The notes under the pieces are model-generated. The model saw nothing but the letters and a program-made list of their open reading frames with translations. It was not told the DNA's origin and made no database searches. A stretch of DNA of 5,523 bases from Saprospiraceae bacterium (GTDB lineage Bacteria > Bacteroidota > Bacteroidia > Chitinophagales > Saprospiraceae), in assembly GCA_027009605.1 (NCBI GenBank), contig JALVCY010000059.1:1-5523 (forward strand), given 5' to 3'. Numbering within the stretch: the first letter of the stretch is position 1; each line of letters starts with the position of its first letter. The position numbers were made by a program, and so were the translations under genes. Positions 1 to 5,523 of the stretch are shown here, one piece after another.

Positions 1-25
1 AAAAATCTTACAACTATTTGAAATA

Positions 26-365
26 CAGAATCCCAAATATCGAATGATGAGTCCACTTCGAAAAGTCCACTCAGCCAAAAATTAAAGCGATGAACAAAAT
101 TTTATTTGGTTACCATACGGTTTCCACTAACCAAAGGTGCCGATTCCTATCGGCATTGGAAGGGTTGTCAAAGAGAAACCAAATAAAATTTTGTGGGCTC
201 AAGAACAAACCACTACTCTCGACTTTTCGGAGCAAACTCAATGATGAAGTAAAATCTCAAACAAATACCCAAATCTCTCAACCTGCGAAGCTCTCAACCA
301 CGAAGTCCGTAGGACGAGTTCTCAACCTAGAGAGCCGAAGGCGAACGTCTCAACTTTTTCAACTA
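26..365. repeat. Direct-repeat module, copy 1 (interrupted by an inverted-repeat element)
   Basis: The module begins with cagaatcccaaatatc (26-41) and ends with tctcaactttttcaacta (348-365). It matches 376-518 over its whole length with few differences once the inserted element at 48-240 is removed: 24 of 25 bases agree on the left flank (26-50 against 376-400). The right part (about 249-365) agrees with 402-518 apart from scattered substitutions and short indels. It carries the small hairpins gcgaagc (285-291), gtccgtaggac (305-315) and gccgaaggc (334-342). No coding content is credible. The family probably occurs elsewhere in the genome, which I cannot check. Confidence 0.85.
48..240. mobile_element. 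MITE-like terminal-inverted-repeat element, copy 1 (193 bp)
   Basis: The outer arms are tgagt(48-52)-4 bases-ttcgaaaagtc(57-67) on the left and gacttttcgga(221-231)-gcaa-actca(236-240) on the right, an inverted repeat with a 4x4 internal mismatch and one further mismatch. An inner perfect 18-bp inverted repeat (94-111 with 177-194, acaaaattttatttggtt) nests inside. The loop holds its own hairpin, tgccgat/atcggca at 138-155. Flanks show a direct repeat: atga (44-47 and 241-244) just outside the arms, extendable to aatgatga (43-50 and 240-247). The matching empty site is at 393-400. There is no room for a transposase, so any movement would need one in trans. Arms match the element at 5187-5367. 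Confidence 0.75.
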
Positions 366-375
366 AAAAACCAAT

Positions 376-518
376 CAGAATCCCAAATATCAAATGATGA
401 GTAAAATCCCAAACAAAAACCCAAAATCGTCTCAACCTGCAAAGCTCTCAACCACGAAGTCCGTAGGACGAGTTCTCAACAAGAGAGCCGAAGGCGAACG
501 TCTCAACTTTTTCAACTA
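376..518. repeat. Direct-repeat module, copy 2 (uninterrupted)
   Basis: This is the second, uninterrupted copy of the module at 26-365, in the same orientation. It carries the target sequence aatgatga at 393-400 followed directly by gtaaaatc, so it is the empty-site counterpart of copy 1. Hairpins gtccgtaggac (459-469) and gccgaaggc (487-495) are preserved exactly. The first hairpin of copy 1 is here gcaaagc (loop G to A). The copy ends 27 bases short of the protease stop codon, and another gcgaagc hairpin (519-525) follows at once. Confidence 0.85.
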
Positions 519-545
519 GCGAAGCGAATCAACTTCTTCAACTCC

Positions 546-3500
546 TCAACGCCCCACCAATATCCGAAAAGTCCCAACTCCCCTGTCCCCAAGCAATCGC
601 ACCCAATACACACCTCCCGACAAGCCACTAACATCCAACTCATATTTTCCACCGGGCACTAACTCCGCTTCTCGTCTTTCCTGCACGACTCGTCCTGTCA
701 CATCCAATAAGGATAATTGAAATTCATATTTTTGGCTACTCCTATTGGTCAAATAAACCAGGTCGGAAGTCGGATTTGGCGCAAGCACTATCCCTTCATA
801 ACTAGGGTTAACAGATTCATTACCAACCAATTGCACCTGCACACAACTCGTATCTATCTGCCCACAAACATTCGTCGCCATCAAACAAACAGTATGTGTC
901 AGCAAACCATCTGTATAAACATGAACAGGATTCTCTTCTTCCGATGAAGTCCCATCCCCAAAATCCCATAAATAAGTCACCGCCTGTACGGATTGATTAG
1001 AAAAGCTCACTTCCTGCCCATCAACCGAAACCATAAATCCTGCTTCAAGCATGGAGTCCACCGTCAAAACAAAGCTAAAAGTATCCACTATCCCATTTTG
1101 CTTGACCATTAAACGAACTGTTTTGGAGCCGGGCGTATCATAGACAACTTGCTTAGGTGCAGCGGTAGTGCCCTCTTCTCCGTTTCCAAAATCCCACACA
1201 AATTCCTGCCCGGAATCCGGTATATCAGTCGTCAACGTTATCGTATCATTCACACAGGTCGTTTCAGGCCCAAGGATTCCGGCAACCAACTGAATATTAT
1301 CCAAATATATCCAGTTGCCGTATTCGTTGATATTTTCAAACTCCACACTCCTCAATCCATCCCCTTCTACCGTAATAGGAAAAACCTCATGTTTCCAATC
1401 CGTTCCGGCAGTCGGCACCCAAGCTTCCGTAGAATTGTGATTAACCGTACGCAAATCCTCTCCCCCCTTAAAAAACAAAACGGATGCTTCTCCTAGTGAA
1501 CAAAGATCCACTAGAGAAACTTTCAAGCTATCCGCATTGATTTCATCGTAGGGTGCATAAGAATAATCAAACGATAAGTACATCTGCCGACTATTCGATA
1601 CCCAAACCGCAGGAGAGCGTAATATAACCTTTTTATCTTCTAGGCCAATATTATAATTATCCACTGAAGCACATTCCGTGGAATCATTGCCGATTCCTAT
1701 TAGCTTTTTCCTTTTCCAAGCATAGTCCCCAATCTCACCACTCTGACTCCAATTTTCCGGAAGGAAATCTACGCCTTCAAAACCCTCATCCAAGACGTCT
1801 TGTGCCTGTGCAGTCAAATCAACTACCGAAAATACCTGTACTAAGGTATCATTAAACGGAATCTCATCATTAGCACTTATGACCAACACACTCAAGCTAT
1901 ATTCCCCGGCTGTATCCAACAATAAACTATCATGAGCCGTCCAAAGCACAATTTCGCCCGGAGCTATCGGAGCAGACAAGGACTCCACACTCGGAATGCC
2001 TCCATTTTTTCGATATTTGATAACGACATTGGAGATGGTGTCTATGCCATTGTTTTGGATTTTTGCTTGAATAGGGAGAAGCTTCGTCGAACTGCACAGA
2101 AACAAGACGGAATCGTTCGACGTCTCCAAATTGACAACACTCAAATCCCGATGCAAAACACAACCGGATATCCCGCCAACATAATATTTTGCGTAAGTCC
2201 GCTCACTATGTAACCCATCCGCCCCCTTGGCACGAACCGAATACCAAAAATCTTCCAAAGGATTGATTATGGGCAATTCAATAAAAGTATCGGCGGCGCT
2301 TCCAACTATCTCCATGTATTGGTCGCCCAACCTATAAAAATCGTATCCCGTCGCTCCGGGCACACTTTTCCAAGAAAAATAGCCCTGATGCGGGCAAAGA
2401 GAATCCAACACCAACTCGCTAGGGCGATTCATAATGCTAAAATTAGACTGCGACTGCCCTACAAAACCACCGGATGAAACCCGCATTTGTGCTTTGGCCG
2501 TCACCGTATCCGGTATCGGCCATACAAAAGATTTGGCCGTCGTACTAGCCAAATTGGTCCAACTCCCCCCCCCATCATAGCTCACATCCAAGGTATAAGG
2601 CCCCGGCACTCCATAAGCATCCCAAAAAACCCTTATCGTATCCTTAGAATGATAAGACTCCCCTCCTATCGGGCTAGCCATAAACAATGGTGTATCCACC
2701 ACACTGTATAAAACATAATAGCTTTGTGGCCCCATCGGAACCGTCTTACCCTCTACCAAGATAGTATAATCTCCGGCTACCGGAGTCTGAAAACTAACTT
2801 GCTCCATATTATTTAAGTCATCCACACCATGAACAGCCGGCAACGCCAACTTCGCAGCATTCGGTGTCGCATCCAATACCCAAGGCAAGATGGTATCTCC
2901 GGCCGGAGTAATCACCTTCAAATCCAAATTATTGATCAGCGCTTTAGAAGCTCCTTCCATGGCCGGCGGATCCGCCCAATACAACATAAACCGGACTTGA
3001 CTTTGATTGGCCGCAATGGCTATGGTACTAGACTTTGTCTGACCTTGATCAATCGAGTTTTTTGTATAATGATGCTCTTCTAAAAGCTTGACCGCTCGAT
3101 AGCCATTCACTTCCCCCCATCCATATTTAAAGTCCGGCCCCGGGTTGCCCAAATCAATAGCCGTATTAAGCATACAAGCTTTTATCAAAGCAGATTCCGG
3201 CTCTTCCCCTCCGTTTAGCTCCTTATAAGCTTGAATCAATTGCACAAACACTCCGGCGACCCCGGGAGATGCGGCCGATGTTCCCCCTCCCAAATTATAT
3301 ATATTATTGGGGTCAGTGGCCATTTGTCCTTGCCCAAAAGCACACAAATCAGGCTTTATCCGGCCATCGTAAGCAGGCCCCCGGCTACTCGAACTAATCA
3401 AGGATATATCACTATTCAAGTTGCCCGAAGCCATCACATTTTTTCCCTGTTTGTGCCCACCGGTGATATTGCCCCAACCCGCTCCGGCACCATAACTACA

Positions 3501-4562
3501 ATTTGATGAGCCATGATTGCCGGCTGAAAAAACATGCATCAAAGTAGGGTGCTCATAGATCTGTTGGTCAACGGTATGGGTCGATGCAGTATATCCGGCG
3601 TTGCAACCATTGCCATAAGATGAATTTGTGACCACTACATTTTCATTCAAATGCAAATCCAAAGTATAATCGTCAAAACTACTTACGTAATCTCTGACAT
3701 AAATTTTAGCTCCCGTAGCCATCCCCTTATAAGTGGGTTCCAGATTTCCGGCTCCTCCTAATATTCCGGCCACCATATCACCATGATCATAGCCCCCAAA
3801 AATGGTGGGGTCTGCCTGATTCAACCGCCCCTTAAAATCAATGTGCGGCCCCACAGACCCATCATCTCTAACCAAAACCGACACCCCCGTACCGTCATAA
3901 TGCCGTCCTCCGGCATAATTGGCATCCAAGATATTAGCTCGATGCATGGCTCTACCTACATTGTCTTCCGCCATTCCTTTGGGCGTCACCCAATCCACAA
4001 AGGCCACTTCCGGCCATTCCGATATCGCCCCAATTTCTTCTTCCGAAACCGTCAATTCGACATAGGCGCTATGATGGGAAGCAAAATCTATTCTTTGCCC
4101 ATGTCGCTCAAACAACTTCCGAAAAACAGCCCCAGAAATGGTCGAATATCCCTTGACAATTATTTTTACCCGTCCTCCTTTGGCTTGCGCCCAATCCGGT
4201 ATGGGTCTTTCCTTTATTTTTTGCGAAAGCTTACTAGCCGGTGACACCGCAATAAGCCCATCCATCCCAAAATCCAAACTTTTTTCCGCTTTAATGGGGC
4301 GTGACAAGGCCACTAGATACACATTATCCGGCCAATATGCTAAAAACTGAACGCCCAAATCCTCCAACCGGCTCCGTTGGGCGGCTGTCGGGATTTGTGT
4401 AAAATGGGCATAACAATAGCTCCAAGAACCATCATCTTGGGGCTGAGCTTGCGCAAAACCGGAAGGCTCAAAACTAAGCACTTCTCCCCTTATCAATACT
4501 TGCTGGGCAGCCACACCAAAAGAGAGCCCCCAAAAGACAAGAAAAACATAAAATTTCGACAT
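546..4562 (-). CDS. Secreted S8 (subtilisin-like, Kp43-type) serine protease with PKD repeats and T9SS C-terminal sorting domain
   Basis: Extracellular endopeptidase, predicted to be exported by Sec and then the type IX secretion system. Residues are numbered from the ATG at 4562 (1338 aa). A signal peptide spans about 1-19 (hydrophobic core after MSK, likely cut after GVAA). A propeptide follows to about 200, looking like two inhibitor-I9-type subdomains. The S8 catalytic domain (about 205-485) has Asp233 in VRDDG, His260 in HGDMVAG, oxyanion Asn349 in SAGN and Ser429 in GTSAASP, so the triad is complete. A beta-barrel domain at 515-622 (LYWADPP, INNLDL, NNMEQV, GPQSYYVLYS) matches Kp43-like proteases. 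Then come an Ig-like region (628-710), fibronectin III-like (715-795), CARDB-like (802-915), jelly-roll or choice-of-anchor-J-like (922-1095), two PKD domains (WDFGNG near 1123, WDFGDG near 1199), and the sorting domain (about 1257-1338: APNPTSD, LLDVTGRVV, LSGGVYWVRL). The frame stays open to a TTG at 4592 (ten more residues); in-frame stops lie just upstream. I prefer the ATG because the signal peptide then begins normally. Monocistronic. Function is sure at family level; substrate is unknown. Confidence 0.95.
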   Translation of the reverse strand: MSKFYVFLVFWGLSFGVAAQQVLIRGEVLSFEPSGFAQAQPQDDGSWSYCYAHFTQIPTAAQRSRLEDLGVQFLAYWPDNVYLVALSRPIKAEKSLDFGMDGLIAVSPASKLSQKIKERPIPDWAQAKGGRVKIIVKGYSTISGAVFRKLFERHGQRIDFASHHSAYVELTVSEEEIGAISEWPEVAFVDWVTPKGMAEDNVGRAMHRANILDANYAGGRHYDGTGVSVLVRDDGSVGPHIDFKGRLNQADPTIFGGYDHGDMVAGILGGAGNLEPTYKGMATGAKIYVRDYVSSFDDYTLDLHLNENVVVTNSSYGNGCNAGYTASTHTVDQQIYEHPTLMHVFSAGNHGSSNCSYGAGAGWGNITGGHKQGKNVMASGNLNSDISLISSSSRGPAYDGRIKPDLCAFGQGQMATDPNNIYNLGGGTSAASPGVAGVFVQLIQAYKELNGGEEPESALIKACMLNTAIDLGNPGPDFKYGWGEVNGYRAVKLLEEHHYTKNSIDQGQTKSSTIAIAANQSQVRFMLYWADPPAMEGASKALINNLDLKVITPAGDTILPWVLDATPNAAKLALPAVHGVDDLNNMEQVSFQTPVAGDYTILVEGKTVPMGPQSYYVLYSVVDTPLFMASPIGGESYHSKDTIRVFWDAYGVPGPYTLDVSYDGGGSWTNLASTTAKSFVWPIPDTVTAKAQMRVSSGGFVGQSQSNFSIMNRPSELVLDSLCPHQGYFSWKSVPGATGYDFYRLGDQYMEIVGSAADTFIELPIINPLEDFWYSVRAKGADGLHSERTYAKYYVGGISGCVLHRDLSVVNLETSNDSVLFLCSSTKLLPIQAKIQNNGIDTISNVVIKYRKNGGIPSVESLSAPIAPGEIVLWTAHDSLLLDTAGEYSLSVLVISANDEIPFNDTLVQVFSVVDLTAQAQDVLDEGFEGVDFLPENWSQSGEIGDYAWKRKKLIGIGNDSTECASVDNYNIGLEDKKVILRSPAVWVSNSRQMYLSFDYSYAPYDEINADSLKVSLVDLCSLGEASVLFFKGGEDLRTVNHNSTEAWVPTAGTDWKHEVFPITVEGDGLRSVEFENINEYGNWIYLDNIQLVAGILGPETTCVNDTITLTTDIPDSGQEFVWDFGNGEEGTTAAPKQVVYDTPGSKTVRLMVKQNGIVDTFSFVLTVDSMLEAGFMVSVDGQEVSFSNQSVQAVTYLWDFGDGTSSEEENPVHVYTDGLLTHTVCLMATNVCGQIDTSCVQVQLVGNESVNPSYEGIVLAPNPTSDLVYLTNRSSQKYEFQLSLLDVTGRVVQERREAELVPGGKYELDVSGLSGGVYWVRLLGDRGVGTFRILVGR

Positions 4563-4648
4563 AAAAACGGTTTTTGGATGAATCCTCTTCAATGGGATTC
4601 AATATCATACATTAAAACGAAAGAAACAGGTCCAATGTATTAAAATGC

Positions 4649-4656
4649 CAAATATA
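4649..4656 (-). promoter_or_regulatory. Probable Bacteroidota-type -7 promoter box for the protease
   Basis: On the minus strand this reads TATATTTG, a perfect match to the TAnnTTTG -7 consensus of the Bacteroidota housekeeping sigma factor. It would start transcription roughly at 4640-4645, leaving a leader of about 80 bases to the ATG at 4562 or about 50 to the TTG at 4592. I see no TTG in the expected -33 region, so support rests on the -7 box and its position. It is the only such match on this strand between the start codon and about 4760. Confidence 0.5.
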
Positions 4657-4753
4657 AGTTATTTTTTAATATTGAGTTGGGCGCAGCCGGAGTTTGTCCC
4701 CATTTGCCCCTTTTCGATAATTTGTGCTGGGCGTAAGTTTCCTAGAAAAAATC

Positions 4754-4876
4754 CGGCTAAAGCCGACTTCCCACTTAGTTTTTATCCGTCAGCTAAAGCA
4801 GACGGTAAAAGCTAAAGCAGACGGTAAAAGTAAAAGTTGGTACTCCGGGAAAAGTCTAATTTCCTTGGCTTTAGCC
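4754..4876. repeat. Cluster of short hairpins with GCTAAAGC/GCTTTAGC core and a 19-bp tandem duplication
   Basis: Three hairpins share a TAAA or TTTA loop closed by GC: cggctaaagccg (4754-4765); ccgtcagctaaagcagacgg (4786-4805, with one A/A mismatch in the stem); and ggctttagcc (4867-4876). The 19-bp unit agctaaagcagacggtaaa is repeated exactly back to back at 4791-4809 and 4810-4828. The same core recurs at 5457-5470. The cluster lies upstream of the protease promoter and is probably an interspersed repeat; no regulatory role is shown. Confidence 0.65.
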
Positions 4877-4944
4877 TGACTTACTGTAAGTTTAACCGCC
4901 GAAGCAGAAGTAAAACTATTGGGGACTTATATCTATTTTACCGT

Positions 4945-5182
4945 TGAGTTCACTCCGAAAAGTATTCTATTCTAAAACCACCAAATTTTATTCTGTTTTG
5001 GGGCTTTGACAAATTTTGTTCAATCGTTCCACTGTTCAATCGAAAGTACTGGCAATCAACTAGTTATGGGATTCAGTTGAACGATTGAGCGACTGAACAA
5101 TTGAACAGTAAGCACTCAATCAGAATAATATTTGGCAACTTTTCCAACTATTTCAAAAACTAGGCTTTTCGGAGCAGACTCA
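4945..5182. mobile_element. MITE-like inverted-repeat element, copy 2 with a divergent interior (238 bp)
   Basis: The outer arms are of the same family: tgagt(4945-4949)-tcac-tccgaaaag(4954-4962) on the left and cttttcgga(5165-5173)-gcag-actca(5178-5182) on the right. The interior differs from the other two copies. It has a 15-bp inner inverted repeat with one mismatch (ccaaattttattctg at 4981-4995 against 5121-5135). It also has an imperfect 26-base inverted repeat (5017-5042 against 5082-5107, 20 of 26 by hand count) built from the word gttcaatcg. It is flanked by ccgt on both sides (4941-4944 and 5183-5186), extendable to accgttga. No reading frame worth calling lies inside. Confidence 0.65.
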
Positions 5183-5186
5183 CCGT

Positions 5187-5367
5187 TGAGTCCAATCCGA
5201 AAAGTCCACGCTGCCGGAAATTAAAGCACGGAACAAAATTTTATTTGGTTTACCATAACTCCCCATTTCTAAGGAGGATTTAGAGGGTTAAAATAAAGGA
5301 GAAAACCAAATAAAATTTTGTGGACTCAAGAGCAAACCACCAAATCCGACTTTTCGGAGCAAACTCA
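5187..5367. mobile_element. MITE-like inverted-repeat element, copy 3 (181 bp)
   Basis: The left outer arm is tgagt(5187-5191)-ccaa-tccgaaaagtc(5196-5206); the right is gacttttcgga(5348-5358)-gcaa-actca(5363-5367). The 11-bp and 5-bp blocks pair perfectly. A perfect 19-bp inner inverted repeat (5233-5251 with 5303-5321, acaaaattttatttggttt) is shared with the element at 48-240. Sequence beside the arms is shared too (attaaagc; ggactcaagagcaaaccac against ggctcaagaacaaaccac). The roughly 50-base central loop is unrelated to that of the first copy. Left flank is ccgt (5183-5186), right flank ccat (5368-5371), so the target duplication is imperfect if present. It starts four bases after the preceding element. 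Confidence 0.75.
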
Positions 5368-5430
5368 CCATTAGTTTTACTTTACCATTAGTTTTATTTT
5401 ACCGTTGGTTTTACTTTACCGTTGGTTTTA
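5367..5430. repeat. 17-bp tandem array, about 3.8 units
   Basis: The unit is accRttRgttttaYttt, at 5367-5383, 5384-5400, 5401-5417 and partly 5418-5430. The first two units read accattag and the last two accgttgg. The first base overlaps the end of the preceding inverted-repeat element. The sequence left of the upstream element (ttttaccgttga, 4936-4947) resembles the array unit, suggesting the array once extended further left and was the insertion target. No function is evident. Confidence 0.8.
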
Positions 5431-5438
5431 ACCAACGG
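5419..5438. repeat. Perfect palindrome at the end of the 17-bp array
   Basis: ccgttggtt and aaccaacgg pair perfectly (9 bp) around a tt centre. The left arm is the last unit of the tandem array, and the right arm ends the array. It could form a cruciform or RNA hairpin, but no T-run follows on either strand that would make it a terminator. Confidence 0.75.
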
Positions 5439-5447
5439 ACAAGAAGC

Positions 5448-5470
5448 AAAAAATAGGGGGCTTTAGCCCC
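5448..5470 (-). terminator. Probable intrinsic terminator reading leftward from a gene beyond the right edge
   Basis: On the minus strand the hairpin ggggctaaagcccc (5470-5457; GGGGC/GCCCC stem with a TAAA loop) is followed within three bases by six T residues (5453-5448). That layout fits a Rho-independent terminator for a minus-strand gene ending to the right of the window. The same GCTAAAGC core occurs in other hairpins here without a T-run, so it may instead be a repeat that happens to sit beside one. Confidence 0.4.
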
Positions 5471-5483
5471 ATTGACTTGGTAG

Positions 5484-5503
5484 CAGCCAAATTTATTTGG
5501 CTG
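5484..5503. repeat. Perfect 9-bp inverted repeat
   Basis: cagccaaat (5484-5492) and atttggctg (5495-5503) pair perfectly around a tt centre. It lies just right of the probable terminator hairpin. Its role is unknown; it could be an operator-like palindrome or part of a larger 3' structure of the neighbouring transcript. Confidence 0.6.
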
Positions 5504-5523
5504 AAATTAGCTTGCGCTCCATC

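Larger units (their letters stand above)
1..545. other. Gene-free left flank made of repeats
   Basis: I find no credible gene here. The only open frame of any length on the plus strand (90-404) is assembled from the repeat module and the inverted-repeat element. It has a low-complexity N-, Q-, S- and R-rich translation without recognisable family features. The stretch lies downstream of the protease, and I see no convincing hairpin plus T-run terminator for that gene. Confidence 0.75.
4593..5523. other. Gene-free right flank made of repeats
   Basis: This is about 930 bases without a credible gene on either strand. It holds the protease promoter, the GCTAAAGC-type hairpins, two inverted-repeat elements, the 17-bp array and a probable terminator near the edge. 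Between 4657 and 4753, and between 4877 and 4939, I see nothing beyond a small hairpin (acttactgtaagt, 4880-4892). No tRNA, rRNA or riboswitch could be recognised. Confidence 0.7.

Noticed and set aside
90..404. 104-aa plus-strand open frame in the left flank
   Set aside because: It runs through the inverted-repeat element and the repeat module, has a low-complexity translation, no recognisable domain and no promoter. It is best explained as open by chance in A-rich repeats.
241..518. Possible CRISPR-like array from the recurring tcaac and hairpin words
   Set aside because: Repeat lengths and spacings are irregular, there are no unique spacers of even size, and the whole is explained by two copies of one module.
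480..545. Intrinsic terminator for the protease
   Set aside because: The only hairpins just downstream of the stop have 2-3 bp stems (gcgaagc, gccgaaggc) and no following T-run on the minus strand.
3783..4244. 153-aa plus-strand open frame antisense to the protease catalytic and propeptide regions
   Set aside because: It is a shadow frame opposite a well-conserved protease; its translation shows no domain or signal and its bounds match nothing.
4593..4640. Further upstream ATG starts for the protease
   Set aside because: In-frame stop codons (TGA) lie within about 25 bases upstream of the TTG at 4592, so no earlier start in this frame is possible.
5187..5367. Possible structured non-coding RNA or retron-type msr/msd
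   Set aside because: The long nested inverted repeat is tempting, but there is no reverse transcriptase or other partner gene, and the presence of three copies with an empty site fits a mobile repeat better.

Overview
The window holds one gene, a very large secreted serine protease on the minus strand (about 546-4562), between two gene-free flanks crowded with repeats. The protein carries a signal peptide, a subtilisin-type (S8) catalytic domain of the Kp43-like kind, a chain of beta-sandwich and PKD domains, and a C-terminal sorting domain of the type IX secretion system. That sorting domain, a perfect TAnnTTTG-type -7 box upstream, and the lack of a Shine-Dalgarno sequence at a sensible distance all point to the phylum Bacteroidota. 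A Saprospiria-like or related environmental gliding lineage is my guess only; the sequence does not prove a genus.

Left flank (1-545), downstream of the protease: a module of about 140 bp occurs twice in direct orientation (26-365 and 376-518). The first copy is interrupted by a 193-bp terminal-inverted-repeat element (48-240); the second lacks it and so acts as an empty site. The module contains tiny hairpins closed by GNA loops (gcGAAgc, gtccGTAggac, gccGAAggc) and recurring TCAAC words. One of those words supplies the protease stop codon.

Right flank (4593-5523), upstream of the protease: a probable promoter at 4649-4656, short hairpins with a GCTAAAGC/GCTTTAGC core, a 19-bp tandem duplication, two more members of the same inverted-repeat family placed four bases apart (4945-5182 and 5187-5367), a 17-bp tandem array (5367-5430), and near the edge a probable leftward terminator for a gene beyond the window.

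The protease should work alone: exported by Sec, moved across the outer membrane by the type IX system, and used for extracellular protein breakdown. I see no partner gene, transposase, RNA gene or CRISPR array. The most interesting content is the small non-autonomous inverted-repeat family (three copies, one with a paired empty site). The protease itself belongs to a recognisable family, and I do not claim a new defence or enzymatic system here.
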